Assembly: GCF_006065315.1 (NCBI RefSeq)
Contig: NZ_CP040749.1
Span: 124,001-188,000 of the forward strand
DNA from: Aureibaculum algae
GTDB lineage: Bacteria > Bacteroidota > Bacteroidia > Flavobacteriales > Flavobacteriaceae
DNA length: 64,000 nt
Reading direction: 5' to 3'
The notes under the pieces were generated by a model, which made no database searches, had not been told where the DNA came from, and saw only the letters and a program-made list of their open reading frames with translations. Within the stretch, counting starts at the first letter, position 1. The number at the start of each line of letters is the position of its first letter. The translations under genes were made by a program, and so were the position numbers. Shown piece by piece: positions 1 through 8,425 of this stretch.

Positions 1-29
1 AAATTATTAAATTCTGATGCTTGCATTTT

Positions 30-740
30 TTACGAAAATTTTCTTTCAATAATATTAATTAATCTCGCTTCATATTCTTCTTTACCAGCCCAATTATAAT
101 CTGGTTTAATTTGATTATAAATAAAATCTTTGGCCTCTTTTTCAGATTTTAAGGTATTCAGCTGAGACAAAACTCTATTGAAATCGGATTGACTAAAATT
201 AAATAAATTCTTTACAAAAGCAATTCTATCATTTAAACCAATCTGAATTGTATTATTAAACATCTTATCATTCAATGTTTTTTTCTCGGTAGGTCTATCA
301 TCATCGTCAAAAAGTGTAGATGTCTTATCTGCAGAAATAGAATCTCTAAACTCTTCTTTTGAACTTATTTGATTAGCTTTTAATTCTCTAATGTCAATTC
401 TAACCTTGTCAAATGTAGGTTCAAACATGCTTTTTTCTTCAACCTCTCTTTTTGGAGTAACTGGTTTCTCTTTTATTTTTACAGATGTTTCAACTTTATG
501 AACTACTGATGTTATATTACTCTTATTTTCAATTTTAGTCTGAACTTCTTCAATCAGTTCTTCTTTAGTTTTTTTAAGATTTGGAGTTGTAACAATGTAA
601 TCGTCTACAAATGATAATACTGAAAGTTTTTCATAAACTAATCTTGCCTTCTCTTTTAAAGCCAAAACTTCATCTTTATTTTTCATTTGTAAAATACTAT
701 GAGCTAGGCTCACTAGCTCCGCTTCCAGTTTTTTGTGCAT
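30..740 (-). CDS. Conserved hypothetical protein (flavobacterial type)
   Basis: I do not recognise a characterised family. The 236-residue product has no signal peptide and no membrane segment, so it is probably cytoplasmic. Residues 1-45 look alpha-helical. Residues about 60-165 form a Lys/Glu-rich, probably disordered linker. Residues about 165-236 form the compact part (LNDRIAFVKNLFNFSQSDF and following) and look like the conserved core. Its position divergent to tdk, with a 105-bp gap, is familiar from Flavobacteriaceae, but that is an impression and not a search result. The start ATG at 740 is the first in frame and fits the helical N terminus. No function can be assigned. Confidence 0.75.
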   Translation of the reverse strand: MHKKLEAELVSLAHSILQMKNKDEVLALKEKARLVYEKLSVLSFVDDYIVTTPNLKKTKEELIEEVQTKIENKSNITSVVHKVETSVKIKEKPVTPKREVEEKSMFEPTFDKVRIDIRELKANQISSKEEFRDSISADKTSTLFDDDDRPTEKKTLNDKMFNNTIQIGLNDRIAFVKNLFNFSQSDFNRVLSQLNTLKSEKEAKDFIYNQIKPDYNWAGKEEYEARLINIIERKFS

Positions 741-845
741 AAAATGATAATTTTATTTATGTTGTAGGACTAATTTTTAATAGATTTGTTATGATTCTAT
801 AATCACAAAACATATTACTAATATTACAACGCTTAAAATTACAAA

Positions 846-1484
846 ATGTTTCTCGAAAATACAGTAAATCAGGCAGAACAATTTGGTTGGATAGAAGTGA
901 TCTGCGGTTCTATGTTTTCTGGTAAAACGGAAGAATTAATACGTCGACTAAAAAGAGCTCAATTTGCGAAACAAAAAGTGGAGATCTTTAAACCAGAAAT
1001 TGATACGCGTTATGATGATGAAAACGTAGTTTCTCATGATGCCAATGAATTCCGTTCTACACCAGTACCGGCAGCAGCAAACATAAGAATTTTAGCGAAT
1101 GATGTCGATGTAGTAGGTATAGACGAAGCCCAATTTTTTGATGATGAAATTGTAGCGGTTTGTAATGATTTGGCAAACCGAGGTGTTAGAGTTATAGTAG
1201 CAGGGTTAGATATGGATTTTAAAGGGAATCCGTTTGGACCCATGCCCGCATTGATGGCTACTGCTGAATATGTTACTAAAGTACATGCCGTTTGCACTAA
1301 AACTGGAAATTTAGCACATTATAGTCATAGAAAAATAAAGAATGATAATTTGGTGTTTCTAGGTGAAACGGAAGAGTATGAACCCTTAAGTAGAGCTGCC
1401 TATTATAAAGAAATATTGCGAGAAAAATTAAAGCATGTTGAGGTTAAAGATGCTGAAAAAATTATACCTAAATCAAAATTGTAA
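846..1484 (+). CDS. tdk: Thymidine kinase
   Basis: Phosphorylates thymidine to dTMP with ATP in the salvage pathway (cytosolic type II TK1-like family). The P-loop [11 protein letters not shown] lies at about residues 21-31, the DEAQFF Walker-B/base motif near residue 93, and the [12 protein letters not shown] lasso-region motif near residue 120. Its 212 residues are normal to slightly long. The zinc-binding cysteines of the family (two CxxC pairs) are not intact: the site reads VCTKTG, and no C-terminal CxxC is present, so this copy probably folds without structural zinc. It is followed directly by alr (stop TAA abuts the alr ATG), so the two are co-transcribed. Confidence 0.95.
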   Translation: MFLENTVNQAEQFGWIEVICGSMFSGKTEELIRRLKRAQFAKQKVEIFKPEIDTRYDDENVVSHDANEFRSTPVPAAANIRILANDVDVVGIDEAQFFDDEIVAVCNDLANRGVRVIVAGLDMDFKGNPFGPMPALMATAEYVTKVHAVCTKTGNLAHYSHRKIKNDNLVFLGETEEYEPLSRAAYYKEILREKLKHVEVKDAEKIIPKSKL

Positions 1485-2588
1485 ATGACTAAAACGGCCG
1501 AAACGGTTTTAGAAATTAATCTAAATGCACTTCAGCATAATTTTGAATATATAAAGTCAAAATTAAAGGCTAATACTAAAACTTTAGCGGTTGTAAAGGC
1601 TTATGGATATGGAACAGACGCTTGCGTTATTGCCAAACATTTAGAAAAACTAAATGTAGATTACTTTGCTGTTGCTTATGTAGATGAAGGCGTTGCATTA
1701 CGAAAAGCTGGTGTTAAAACTCCAATTTTAGTTTTGCATCCTCAAATTGTTCATTTTAAACTTTTAATCAAGCACTGCTTAGAACCTAATATATTTAGTG
1801 AAAGGGTCTTAAAAGCTTTTATTGATTTGATGGAATCTGAAAATCAAAAACAGTATCCCATACACCTTAAATTTAATACCGGTTTAAATAGATTAGGTTT
1901 TAAAGTAGAAGATGTTGATACAATTAGTGGTTATTTACATAATACAACAACTGTCAAAGTAGCTTCCATATTCTCTCATTTAGTGGCTAGTGAAGATTTA
2001 AATGAACGAGAATTCTCAGAGAATCAAATTAATCTTTTTAACAAAATTATTGATACGTTTAAATCAAAACTAAACAATCAACCTATATTTCATATGGCAA
2101 ATACTTCAGGGATCATAAACTATCCCAATGCCCATTTTGATATGGTTCGGATAGGAATAAGCCTATATGGTTTTGCTAATGACCAAAAGTATACAGAACA
2201 ACTAAGGAATGTAGCTTCATTAAAATCTATCATTTCTCAGATTCATATTATTAACAAAGGAGAGTCGGTCGGGTATAATAGAGGTTACACTGCTGACAGA
2301 GATATTATGACAGCAACCGTACCCATTGGCCATGCTGACGGTATCCATAGGTCTTTTGGTAAAGGCAAAGGGTATGTTACCATAAACGGATCTAAAGCAC
2401 CTATAGTTGGTAATGTTTGTATGGATATGATAATGGTTGATGTTACAAATATTAATTGTGAAGAAGGAGATGAAGTAGTTGTTTTTAATAATCAACAAAC
2501 AATAATTGATTTAGCGTCCGCAATTGATACCATTCCCTATGAAATTTTAACGGCAATTTCACAACGTGTAAAAAGAATTGTTAAGTAA
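1485..2588 (+). CDS. alr: Alanine racemase
   Basis: PLP enzyme that interconverts L- and D-alanine for peptidoglycan synthesis in the cytoplasm. The PLP lysine is in VVKAYGYG (about residue 38). The second catalytic residue, a tyrosine, is in the SVGYNRGYTA segment near residue 265. The C-terminal beta domain carries GNVCMDMIMVDVT. At 367 residues it is the standard single-domain length, with no MurF fusion of the kind seen in some Bacteroidota. The ATG follows the tdk stop with no gap, so it is translationally coupled. Confidence 0.95.
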   Translation: MTKTAETVLEINLNALQHNFEYIKSKLKANTKTLAVVKAYGYGTDACVIAKHLEKLNVDYFAVAYVDEGVALRKAGVKTPILVLHPQIVHFKLLIKHCLEPNIFSERVLKAFIDLMESENQKQYPIHLKFNTGLNRLGFKVEDVDTISGYLHNTTTVKVASIFSHLVASEDLNEREFSENQINLFNKIIDTFKSKLNNQPIFHMANTSGIINYPNAHFDMVRIGISLYGFANDQKYTEQLRNVASLKSIISQIHIINKGESVGYNRGYTADRDIMTATVPIGHADGIHRSFGKGKGYVTINGSKAPIVGNVCMDMIMVDVTNINCEEGDEVVVFNNQQTIIDLASAIDTIPYEILTAISQRVKRIVK

Positions 2589-2609
2589 ATGTTAAATTTT
2601 GTATATTTG
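2578..2609 (+). promoter_or_regulatory. Bacteroidota-type promoter for mscL
   Basis: TATATTTG at 2602-2609 is a perfect TAnnTTTG -7 box. A TTG at 2578-2580 lies 21 bp upstream, fitting the -33 element. The -7 box is 30 bp before the mscL ATG. It overlaps the end of alr, so mscL can be transcribed independently of tdk-alr. Confidence 0.65.
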
Positions 2610-2639
2610 CAACTTATTAACCTATAAAATAAAACTAAA

Positions 2640-3041
2640 ATGTTAAAAGAATTTAAGAATTTTATTATGACTGGCAACGTTATTGATTTTGCAGTTGCAG
2701 TTATTTTAGCAGGTGCCGTTGGCCTTGTAGTAAATGGATTTGTAAACGATATTATTATGCCTATCGTTGGTCACTTTGCAGGAGGAATGGACTTTGCTAG
2801 CTTGAAATACATACTATCTCCAGCAGAATTGGCTGCTGATGGTGCTGTCGTAAAACCAGAAAATGCTGTACGATGGGGAGCATGGATTAACTCAATTATC
2901 AATTTAATAATTGTTGGTTTTGTAATGTTCATGATGGTAAAAGCTTATAACAAAAGTAAAAAACCAGTTGAAGCTGCTGCTCCAGCAGGACCTTCTCAAG
3001 AAGATTTATTAGCCGAAATTAGAGATTTATTGAAAAAATAA
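2640..3041 (+). CDS. mscL: Large-conductance mechanosensitive channel
   Basis: Homopentameric inner-membrane channel that opens under high membrane tension and protects against hypo-osmotic shock. The 133-residue product starts with the typical amphipathic N terminus (MLKEFKNFIMTGNVIDFAVAV). TM1 is at about residues 15-40, with the pore-lining small residues, followed by a periplasmic loop. TM2 is at about residues 83-103. A cytoplasmic helix ends in EDLLAEIRDLLKK, matching the family's C-terminal bundle. It has its own promoter and a strong terminator. Confidence 0.96.
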   Translation: MLKEFKNFIMTGNVIDFAVAVILAGAVGLVVNGFVNDIIMPIVGHFAGGMDFASLKYILSPAELAADGAVVKPENAVRWGAWINSIINLIIVGFVMFMMVKAYNKSKKPVEAAAPAGPSQEDLLAEIRDLLKK

Positions 3042-3068
3042 TTTTCGAAAACCAAAATCAATTGACCT

Positions 3069-3108
3069 AAAAAACCCGAGTTGAAAAACTCGGGTTTTTT
3101 GTTTTTTT
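3069..3108 (+). terminator. Strong bidirectional intrinsic terminator
   Basis: A perfect 14-bp stem (3069-3082 with 3087-3100, core CCCGAGTT/AACTCGGG) with a GAAA tetraloop is flanked by an A tract on one side and a T tract (3095-3108) on the other. It lies between the convergent mscL (+) and MOSC gene (-) and can stop transcription in both directions. Confidence 0.93.
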
Positions 3109-3117
3109 AAAATAAAA

Positions 3118-3672
3118 TTATTTATTATTTTGTTTTTTTGAATGATAAACTTCTGCAATTGTAGGATTCTCATACGCGGTTTCAAGCAGTATTAATTCAT
3201 CATTAACAGTTACACTACCTTTTTTTAGTACCTTAAAATAGACACCACATTTAGTGGAATTCCAGAATTGTTTAACAATTGATTGATCATTAAATCGAAT
3301 ACCTAACTTATAACATGGCTCTCGGGGTTTGGTAACTTGAATTTTAACCTCACCTAATTGATAAATTTCACCCACATGCATTTTAGTTTCTTCTAACTGA
3401 TCGAATGTTATGTTTTCGCCAAAAATACCGTATTGCCAATCTAAATTAGGGTGTAGTTCCTTAAAATAAGGATAATGATTTCCTCCATAGGCATAAACTG
3501 CCTTATCAATACCGCCATGGTGTTTTCTGTCGACAATAGCATCATTCTTTACAAGTTCTGTGTCTAAATAAATTGCTTCTTGCACAGGTGATTTAAAAAT
3601 ACCAGTTTCAACAATTTTATTTCGCCATTGAATAGTTCTTTTTTCACCGATATTGAGAGATATAATTTTCAT
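3118..3672 (-). CDS. MOSC domain-containing protein (YiiM-like)
   Basis: The MOSC domain covers most of the 184 residues. The conserved cysteine is in KPREPCYKLG (near residue 119). HHGGIDKAVYAY near residue 52 and the GENITF motif are typical of the YiiM group. Known YiiM/YcbX proteins use molybdenum cofactor to reduce N-hydroxylated compounds, and MOSC domains are thought to carry sulfur or Moco. This gene could therefore be a Moco consumer for the Moco operon 44 kb away, but that is inference. Single gene, convergent with mscL. No signal peptide, so cytoplasmic. Confidence 0.88.
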   Translation of the reverse strand: MKIISLNIGEKRTIQWRNKIVETGIFKSPVQEAIYLDTELVKNDAIVDRKHHGGIDKAVYAYGGNHYPYFKELHPNLDWQYGIFGENITFDQLEETKMHVGEIYQLGEVKIQVTKPREPCYKLGIRFNDQSIVKQFWNSTKCGVYFKVLKKGSVTVNDELILLETAYENPTIAEVYHSKKQNNK

Positions 3673-3740
3673 TGATTTAATGCATTAGTTTGTTAATGAA
3701 AAATAGGTGAAACAAGGAAGTATTCTTATTTATAGTAGCT

Positions 3741-5240
3741 TTAAGATTGTACTTTTTTTGATGTTAACTTATCTGCTATTTTTCGGTCATTTGATAATCG
3801 TGGTATTTTATTTTGTCCTCCTAATTTACCTATAGATTTCATATAATCTTGAAAACCATCTTTTTTAATTTTGGTGACTTTTAGGGTTTGGAGAATATTT
3901 CCGATAATTAAATCATAATAATACGAGTTTTGTTCTTGCATTTTACTGTCGATTTTAGAGATAAAATCGGTCATGTCAAGAGGCTCTTTTTCAAATTCGA
4001 TAAACCATTCGTGATAAGGAAGTCCACTATCTGGATTGGTTTGTGGAGCAACAGTAAATTCGTTTACGGATATCCCTGTGCCTTCTGTAGCCGCTTTTAA
4101 AGCATGTTCAACTTCTTTTGCAATAACATGCTCACCAAATGCAGAAATAAAGTGTTTTATTCTTCCAGAAACTATTATACGATATGGCTTTAATGAGGTA
4201 AATTGAACGGTGTCTCCAATATTATAACCCCAAAGACCGGCATTGGTTGAAATTATCATTACATAATTTACTTCTAATTCTACATCAGAAATAGTAATTC
4301 TCTCCGGGTTTTCATCAAAGAATTCATCTGCTTTTATAAACTCATAGAAAATACCACTGTTTAATAGGAGTAGCATTCCCTTTTCATTTTGTTTGTCTTG
4401 AAAAGCAAAAAAACCTTCCGAAGCAGGAAAAAGTTCAATAGAATCAACTTTTTTACCAATCATTTTCTCAAACTTATTCCGATATGGCTCAAAATTTACA
4501 CCACCATAAACGAATAAATTAAAATTTGGGAAAATTTCGCTAATACTTTTACCTGATTTCGCTGTTAATTTTTCAAAATACATCTGCACCCAAGAAGGAA
4601 TTCCACTAATTAAAGTCATATCTTCTTGTATTGTTTCTTCAACGATGGCATCTACCTTAATCTCCCAATCGTCAATACAGTTGGTTTCCCAACTTGGCAT
4701 TCTGTTCTTTTGTAAGTAATTAGGTACAAAATGTGCAACAATGCCTGACAGTCTACCTGTTTTTATACCTTTTTTTTCATCAATAATGGGACTCCCTTGA
4801 AGAAAGATCATTTTACCATTAACAAAATCAGCATTACCAGTTTCAGCGATATACATTAATAAAGCATTACGGGCCGCTTTTATATGAAAAGGCATTGATT
4901 CTTTAGTTAACGGAATGTATTTGGCACCAGAAGTGGTACCAGAAGTTTTGGCAAAATAGAGGGGTTTTCCACGCCATAATACATCAGATTTACCTTGTAA
5001 AATTTGTTCAACATAAGGTTTTAAATCTTCATAATCTCTAATGGGAACATTGGTTTTAAAATCTTGATAAGAATTAATATTCTCAAAGTTATGATCTTTG
5101 CCAAATGTGGTGTTTTTGGCTTGAGCAATTAGTTTTTTAAAGACTTTTTCTTGCGTTTTTTTTGGTTCTGCGGCCCATTTATAGACCCTGTTTTGGATCC
5201 GTTTAGCAATAGGTTTCGCTAAAATAGATTTGATATTCAT
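3741..5240 (-). CDS. GH3 auxin-responsive-promoter family protein (acyl-adenylate/amide synthetase-like)
   Basis: Member of the GH3 branch of the ANL adenylate-forming superfamily. Plant GH3 enzymes join amino acids to acyl acids, while the bacterial substrate is unknown. The ATP-binding loop TSGTTSGAKYIPLT is near residue 100. PASEGFFAFQD near residue 267 and NIGDTVQFTSLKPYRI near residue 337 match the A5/A7 motifs. Full family length (499 residues), with no signal peptide or membrane segment. It shares one base with the upstream M23 gene (TAATG), so the two are translationally coupled. That pairing is recurrent in Bacteroidota as far as I recall. Confidence 0.9.
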   Translation of the reverse strand: MNIKSILAKPIAKRIQNRVYKWAAEPKKTQEKVFKKLIAQAKNTTFGKDHNFENINSYQDFKTNVPIRDYEDLKPYVEQILQGKSDVLWRGKPLYFAKTSGTTSGAKYIPLTKESMPFHIKAARNALLMYIAETGNADFVNGKMIFLQGSPIIDEKKGIKTGRLSGIVAHFVPNYLQKNRMPSWETNCIDDWEIKVDAIVEETIQEDMTLISGIPSWVQMYFEKLTAKSGKSISEIFPNFNLFVYGGVNFEPYRNKFEKMIGKKVDSIELFPASEGFFAFQDKQNEKGMLLLLNSGIFYEFIKADEFFDENPERITISDVELEVNYVMIISTNAGLWGYNIGDTVQFTSLKPYRIIVSGRIKHFISAFGEHVIAKEVEHALKAATEGTGISVNEFTVAPQTNPDSGLPYHEWFIEFEKEPLDMTDFISKIDSKMQEQNSYYYDLIIGNILQTLKVTKIKKDGFQDYMKSIGKLGGQNKIPRLSNDRKIADKLTSKKVQS

Positions 5241-6109
5241 TATTTAAAATCTATAAAGTTTAAAGGATTTACTGGAAAACCATCATTCCATAGCTCAAAA
5301 TGTAGGTGAGGACCAGTAGACAGCTCACCAGTTGAACCGGCATTGGCTATTGCTTCACCCGTCTTTACAATATCACCTTGCTCTTTATGTATAGATGAAT
5401 TGTGTTTATACACAGATAAAAATCCCTTTGCGTGTTCTAAAATAATAACAAACCCAGTTTCTGCTGTAAACCCAGTAAAGATTACAGTACCATCAGCCAC
5501 AGCTTTTACCGGAGAATCTTTTTCTACAGCAATATCTATGGCATAATGTTTTTCTTCGGGATTAAAAACATCGGTTATTTTGCCTGAAATAGGAGCAAAG
5601 AATACCAAATCTGTTTTTTTGGTAGCTTTTTCAAAAACACTAAACCGATCTTCGCGTTCAACTTCTTCTCTAAATATAGAATCTAATGGCGAAATTTTGG
5701 TATCTAAATTAACATCTTCAATGCGAAGTTGCTCTTCAATAGAATCTCTATTAACGGCAATGTCTTTAACCTTACCAGTGAGTACTTGTTGAATATTACG
5801 TAAATACAGATCATTAACGGCTAGTTTTTGCTGTAAAGAATCCACTTTATAAACCAAATCAGTAGCTTTTCTCTTTAAAGCTGTAGAAGAATAACCTGGA
5901 ATGTATTCTTTTAGCGGTGTAAAGGCAATTAAAAAAATGGTAGAACCAATTAGGATAACTGAAAATAAAGAGCTTAAGATTAAAACATTAAGTCTGTTAA
6001 GTTTAAAAGAAAAACGTTCTTCAAAAGTATCTTCATTTAATACCACAAAACGGTATTTAAACGTAAGTTTCTCTTTAATTTTTGCTTTATTTTCCTTTTT
6101 TTTTGCCAT
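5240..6109 (-). CDS. M23 family peptidoglycan metallopeptidase (membrane-anchored)
   Basis: Residues about 1-35 are a basic cytoplasmic tail and about 36-62 a single membrane anchor. A coiled-coil segment (residues about 75-150) precedes the LytM/M23 domain at about 180-289. The zinc ligands are visible: HYAID (HxxxD) and GPHLHFEL (HxH). The enzyme or activator acts on periplasmic peptidoglycan. The organisation resembles NlpD/EnvC-type hydrolase activators, but the intact ligands suggest a real endopeptidase. It lies upstream of and coupled to the GH3 gene and downstream of nadD with an 81-bp gap holding a -7 box. Confidence 0.93.
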   Translation of the reverse strand: MAKKKENKAKIKEKLTFKYRFVVLNEDTFEERFSFKLNRLNVLILSSLFSVILIGSTIFLIAFTPLKEYIPGYSSTALKRKATDLVYKVDSLQQKLAVNDLYLRNIQQVLTGKVKDIAVNRDSIEEQLRIEDVNLDTKISPLDSIFREEVEREDRFSVFEKATKKTDLVFFAPISGKITDVFNPEEKHYAIDIAVEKDSPVKAVADGTVIFTGFTAETGFVIILEHAKGFLSVYKHNSSIHKEQGDIVKTGEAIANAGSTGELSTGPHLHFELWNDGFPVNPLNFIDFK

Positions 6110-6119
6110 TAGTTAGTAA

Positions 6120-6164
6120 CAAATATACAACGGTTTTTTGATTTTAAAATGGTTTATAAAACCG
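6120..6164 (-). promoter_or_regulatory. Possible promoter and inverted repeat upstream of the M23 gene
   Basis: On the minus strand, TATATTTG (6127-6120) matches the -7 consensus and lies 10 bp before the M23 start codon, implying a very short leader. Just upstream, CGGTTTT (6131-6137) and AAAACCG (6158-6164) form an inverted repeat around the palindrome ATTTTAAAAT. It could be a weak hairpin ending the nadD transcript. No convincing -33 element was seen. Confidence 0.4.
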
Positions 6165-6190
6165 CAAAATGAGATATTTTTTTAATTCAT

Positions 6191-6778
6191 CTAGAATTCC
6201 TTGTAAAAATTCATTTCATCAATATACTGCCAAACTTTACAAGGTAATAGGGGTTGTATATTTTTATGATTGGCGATAGCTTTGCGAATAAAAGTAGAGG
6301 AAATTTCCATGATCGGAGCATCAACAGGATGAATTTTTGGGTGATTGTCAAATCTAGTTATAGGTTTTTCACCAGCATAAATTCTAGGGTATACGTAAAT
6401 ATTGTATTCTTCCAGAATTACCTCATAATTTTTCCATTTATGGAAAGAAGCCAAATTATCTTCACCCATAATCAAGTTAAACTGATGTTGTGGGTGTTTT
6501 TCTGCCAAATGAACAAGCGTATTGATGGTGTAGTTGGGCTGAGGTAAGTCAAACTCAATCTTTGAAGGTTTCAATTTAGGATAGTCTTCTGTAGCAAGGC
6601 TAACCAACTGATAACGATGATTATCCGCTAATAAGGTCGATTTTTTTTTAAACGGAGAATGTGGAGTTATTACCATCCAAATTTCGTCTAAATCAGAAAA
6701 TTCAACCATATGGTTTGCAATGGCCAAATGTCCTACATGAATGGGATTAAAAGTCCCAAAGTACAAGCCAATCTTCAT
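6191..6778 (-). CDS. nadD: Nicotinate-nucleotide adenylyltransferase
   Basis: Transfers AMP to nicotinate mononucleotide in NAD synthesis (cytoplasm). The nucleotidyltransferase signature GTFNPIHVGHLAIANHM (HxGH type) is at residues 8-24, and the C-terminal ISSTFIRKAI motif (ISSTxxR) near residue 156 binds ATP. Its 195 residues are normal. The ATG overlaps the gmk stop by 4 bp, so it is in the yicC-gmk-nadD operon. Confidence 0.95.
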   Translation of the reverse strand: MKIGLYFGTFNPIHVGHLAIANHMVEFSDLDEIWMVITPHSPFKKKSTLLADNHRYQLVSLATEDYPKLKPSKIEFDLPQPNYTINTLVHLAEKHPQHQFNLIMGEDNLASFHKWKNYEVILEEYNIYVYPRIYAGEKPITRFDNHPKIHPVDAPIMEISSTFIRKAIANHKNIQPLLPCKVWQYIDEMNFYKEF

Positions 6779-7380
6779 TTGGTATTTTTATTTACAAAAT
6801 TTGCAACCAACTCTTCTGCTTCTTTTAAGGCAACTGCTAAATCGTAATTTTTTATAATTTGATCAAATTGTGGAGCAGTAGCCAGTTCAACAGAAGCTTT
6901 TGCAATCCGCATATTAATGCGATCTTCACTTTCTGTTTTTCGTTTTTTTAATCTAATTTTTAATTCGTCAACACTCGGTGGTTTTACAAAAACGGCTAAA
7001 GTTTCTTCGGGAAATTTCTTTTTTATCCTTAATCCACCAGCAACATCAATATCAAAAATTACATGTTTCCCCAATGCCCATATACGTTCTACTTCACTTT
7101 TTAGTGTACCGTAAAAATTATCTCTATAGACTTCTTCCCATTCTAAAAAGTCATCATTTTTAATATGATTTTTAAAATCTTTTGTACTAATAAAATAATA
7201 ATCAGAACCATTAATTTCTTCACCACGAGGCTCACGAGAAGTAGCCGAAATAGAAAATTCTAAATTCAGGTTTTTTAGGCCCAGCAAATGTCTTACAATT
7301 GTAGTTTTACCTGATCCTGATGGTGCAGAAAAGACAATGAGTTTACCTTTTTTTTGATTAGAGATTTTACTTGAAGACAT
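6775..7380 (-). CDS. gmk: Guanylate kinase
   Basis: Phosphorylates GMP to GDP with ATP. The P-loop SAPSGSGKTTIV is at about residues 18-29, the GMP-binding segment SREPRGEEINGSDYYF near residue 47, and the lid/LID-adjacent RKTESEDRINMRI near residue 150. Usual length (201 residues). It is 136 bp downstream of yicC and overlaps nadD by 4 bp. Confidence 0.96.
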   Translation of the reverse strand: MSSSKISNQKKGKLIVFSAPSGSGKTTIVRHLLGLKNLNLEFSISATSREPRGEEINGSDYYFISTKDFKNHIKNDDFLEWEEVYRDNFYGTLKSEVERIWALGKHVIFDIDVAGGLRIKKKFPEETLAVFVKPPSVDELKIRLKKRKTESEDRINMRIAKASVELATAPQFDQIIKNYDLAVALKEAEELVANFVNKNTK

Positions 7381-7516
7381 ATATTTCTTTACCTTTTTAA
7401 AAACACTAATAAATACTTAGCAGTGTTTAATTATTTGATTTAGTTAATAATTAGCGTTAACTACCAGTCTGTTATGTTAAAAGAATACTGATTGGTATGT
7501 GTTTTATAAAGTTTGT

Positions 7517-8374
7517 TTATAAAACATTTAGTAACTGTTCCTTTATTTTTTCTAATTCATCCTTCATTTGTACCACAACTTTTTGCATTGGAGCAAAATT
7601 AGATTTTGAACCTGTTGTGTTTATTTCTCTACCAATTTCTTGGCAAATAAAACCTAGCTTTTTACCATTAGATTCTTCACTAAGTAATGCTTGTAAAAAA
7701 TAATCTAAGTGATTTTTTAAACGAACTTTTTCTTCTGTAATATCTAATTTTTCTAGATAATAAATTAGTTCTTGTTCAAACCTGTTTTCATCTACATTTT
7801 GCACTAAATCAGACACTGCTTTTTCAATACGTTCTCGAACTTGAGCCAAGCGTTGAATATCTAAATCAACAACTTCGGCAGATAATTTTTGAATGTTTTT
7901 TATTCGTGTAGTAAAATCATGAGCTAAGACAGCTCCTTCATCAGCTCTATAAACCAAAACCTCTTCAATGGCTTCATCAATCGTTTTTTCAATCTCTGTC
8001 CATTCTGTTTCATCAAACTCTTCACGGTTCGTTTTTAAAACATCGGGTAATCTCATAGCTATTTCTAATAAACTTTCAGAAGCCACTTCTGTAACACTTC
8101 TTAATTGGTCTATATAGTTGTTAACAACTTCTTGGTTAATTGTTGAGGTGGTTTCGCTACCCGTACTTTCAATATAAATTGAAAAATCTACTTTACCTCT
8201 AAATAATTGTTGTGAAAGTTTACTTCTAATTTCGAGTTCTTTTTCTCGGTACATCGATGGTACTCTAACGTTTAAATCTAAGTTTTTACTATTTAACGTT
8301 TTAATTTCAACGGTTACTTTTTTTTGAGATAGTTCAGTTACGGCTTTACCGTATCCTGTCATAGATTGTATCAT
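7517..8374 (-). CDS. YicC family endoribonuclease-like protein
   Basis: The N-terminal MIQSMTGYGKA is the hallmark start of the YicC family, so I place the start at 8374 and not at the upstream in-frame ATG at 8398. The product is then 285 residues. The C-terminal half contains the conserved acidic/helical region ending GREINTTGSKSNFAPMQKVVVQMKDELEKI. E. coli YicC is described as an endoribonuclease involved in sRNA turnover, and the role here is inferred from family. Neighbourhood with gmk is conserved across bacteria. Confidence 0.92.
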   Translation of the reverse strand: MIQSMTGYGKAVTELSQKKVTVEIKTLNSKNLDLNVRVPSMYREKELEIRSKLSQQLFRGKVDFSIYIESTGSETTSTINQEVVNNYIDQLRSVTEVASESLLEIAMRLPDVLKTNREEFDETEWTEIEKTIDEAIEEVLVYRADEGAVLAHDFTTRIKNIQKLSAEVVDLDIQRLAQVRERIEKAVSDLVQNVDENRFEQELIYYLEKLDITEEKVRLKNHLDYFLQALLSEESNGKKLGFICQEIGREINTTGSKSNFAPMQKVVVQMKDELEKIKEQLLNVL

Positions 8375-8425
8375 ATAATATGGGTAAGTTTCACGCAAAT
8401 TTACGCAAAATATGTTAACAGGCTT

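Noticed and set aside
1034..1297. Minus-strand open frame opposite tdk
   Set aside because: It lies wholly antisense to a gene with complete thymidine-kinase motifs and has no family features. The same reasoning removes many other antisense frames, for example 2220-2498, 5343-5546, 14027-14344 and 63584-63817.
7381..7516. Loose inverted repeat (ACCAGT/ACTGATTGGT) between yicC and gmk
   Set aside because: Short, imperfect and without a T tract; likely chance in AT-rich DNA.
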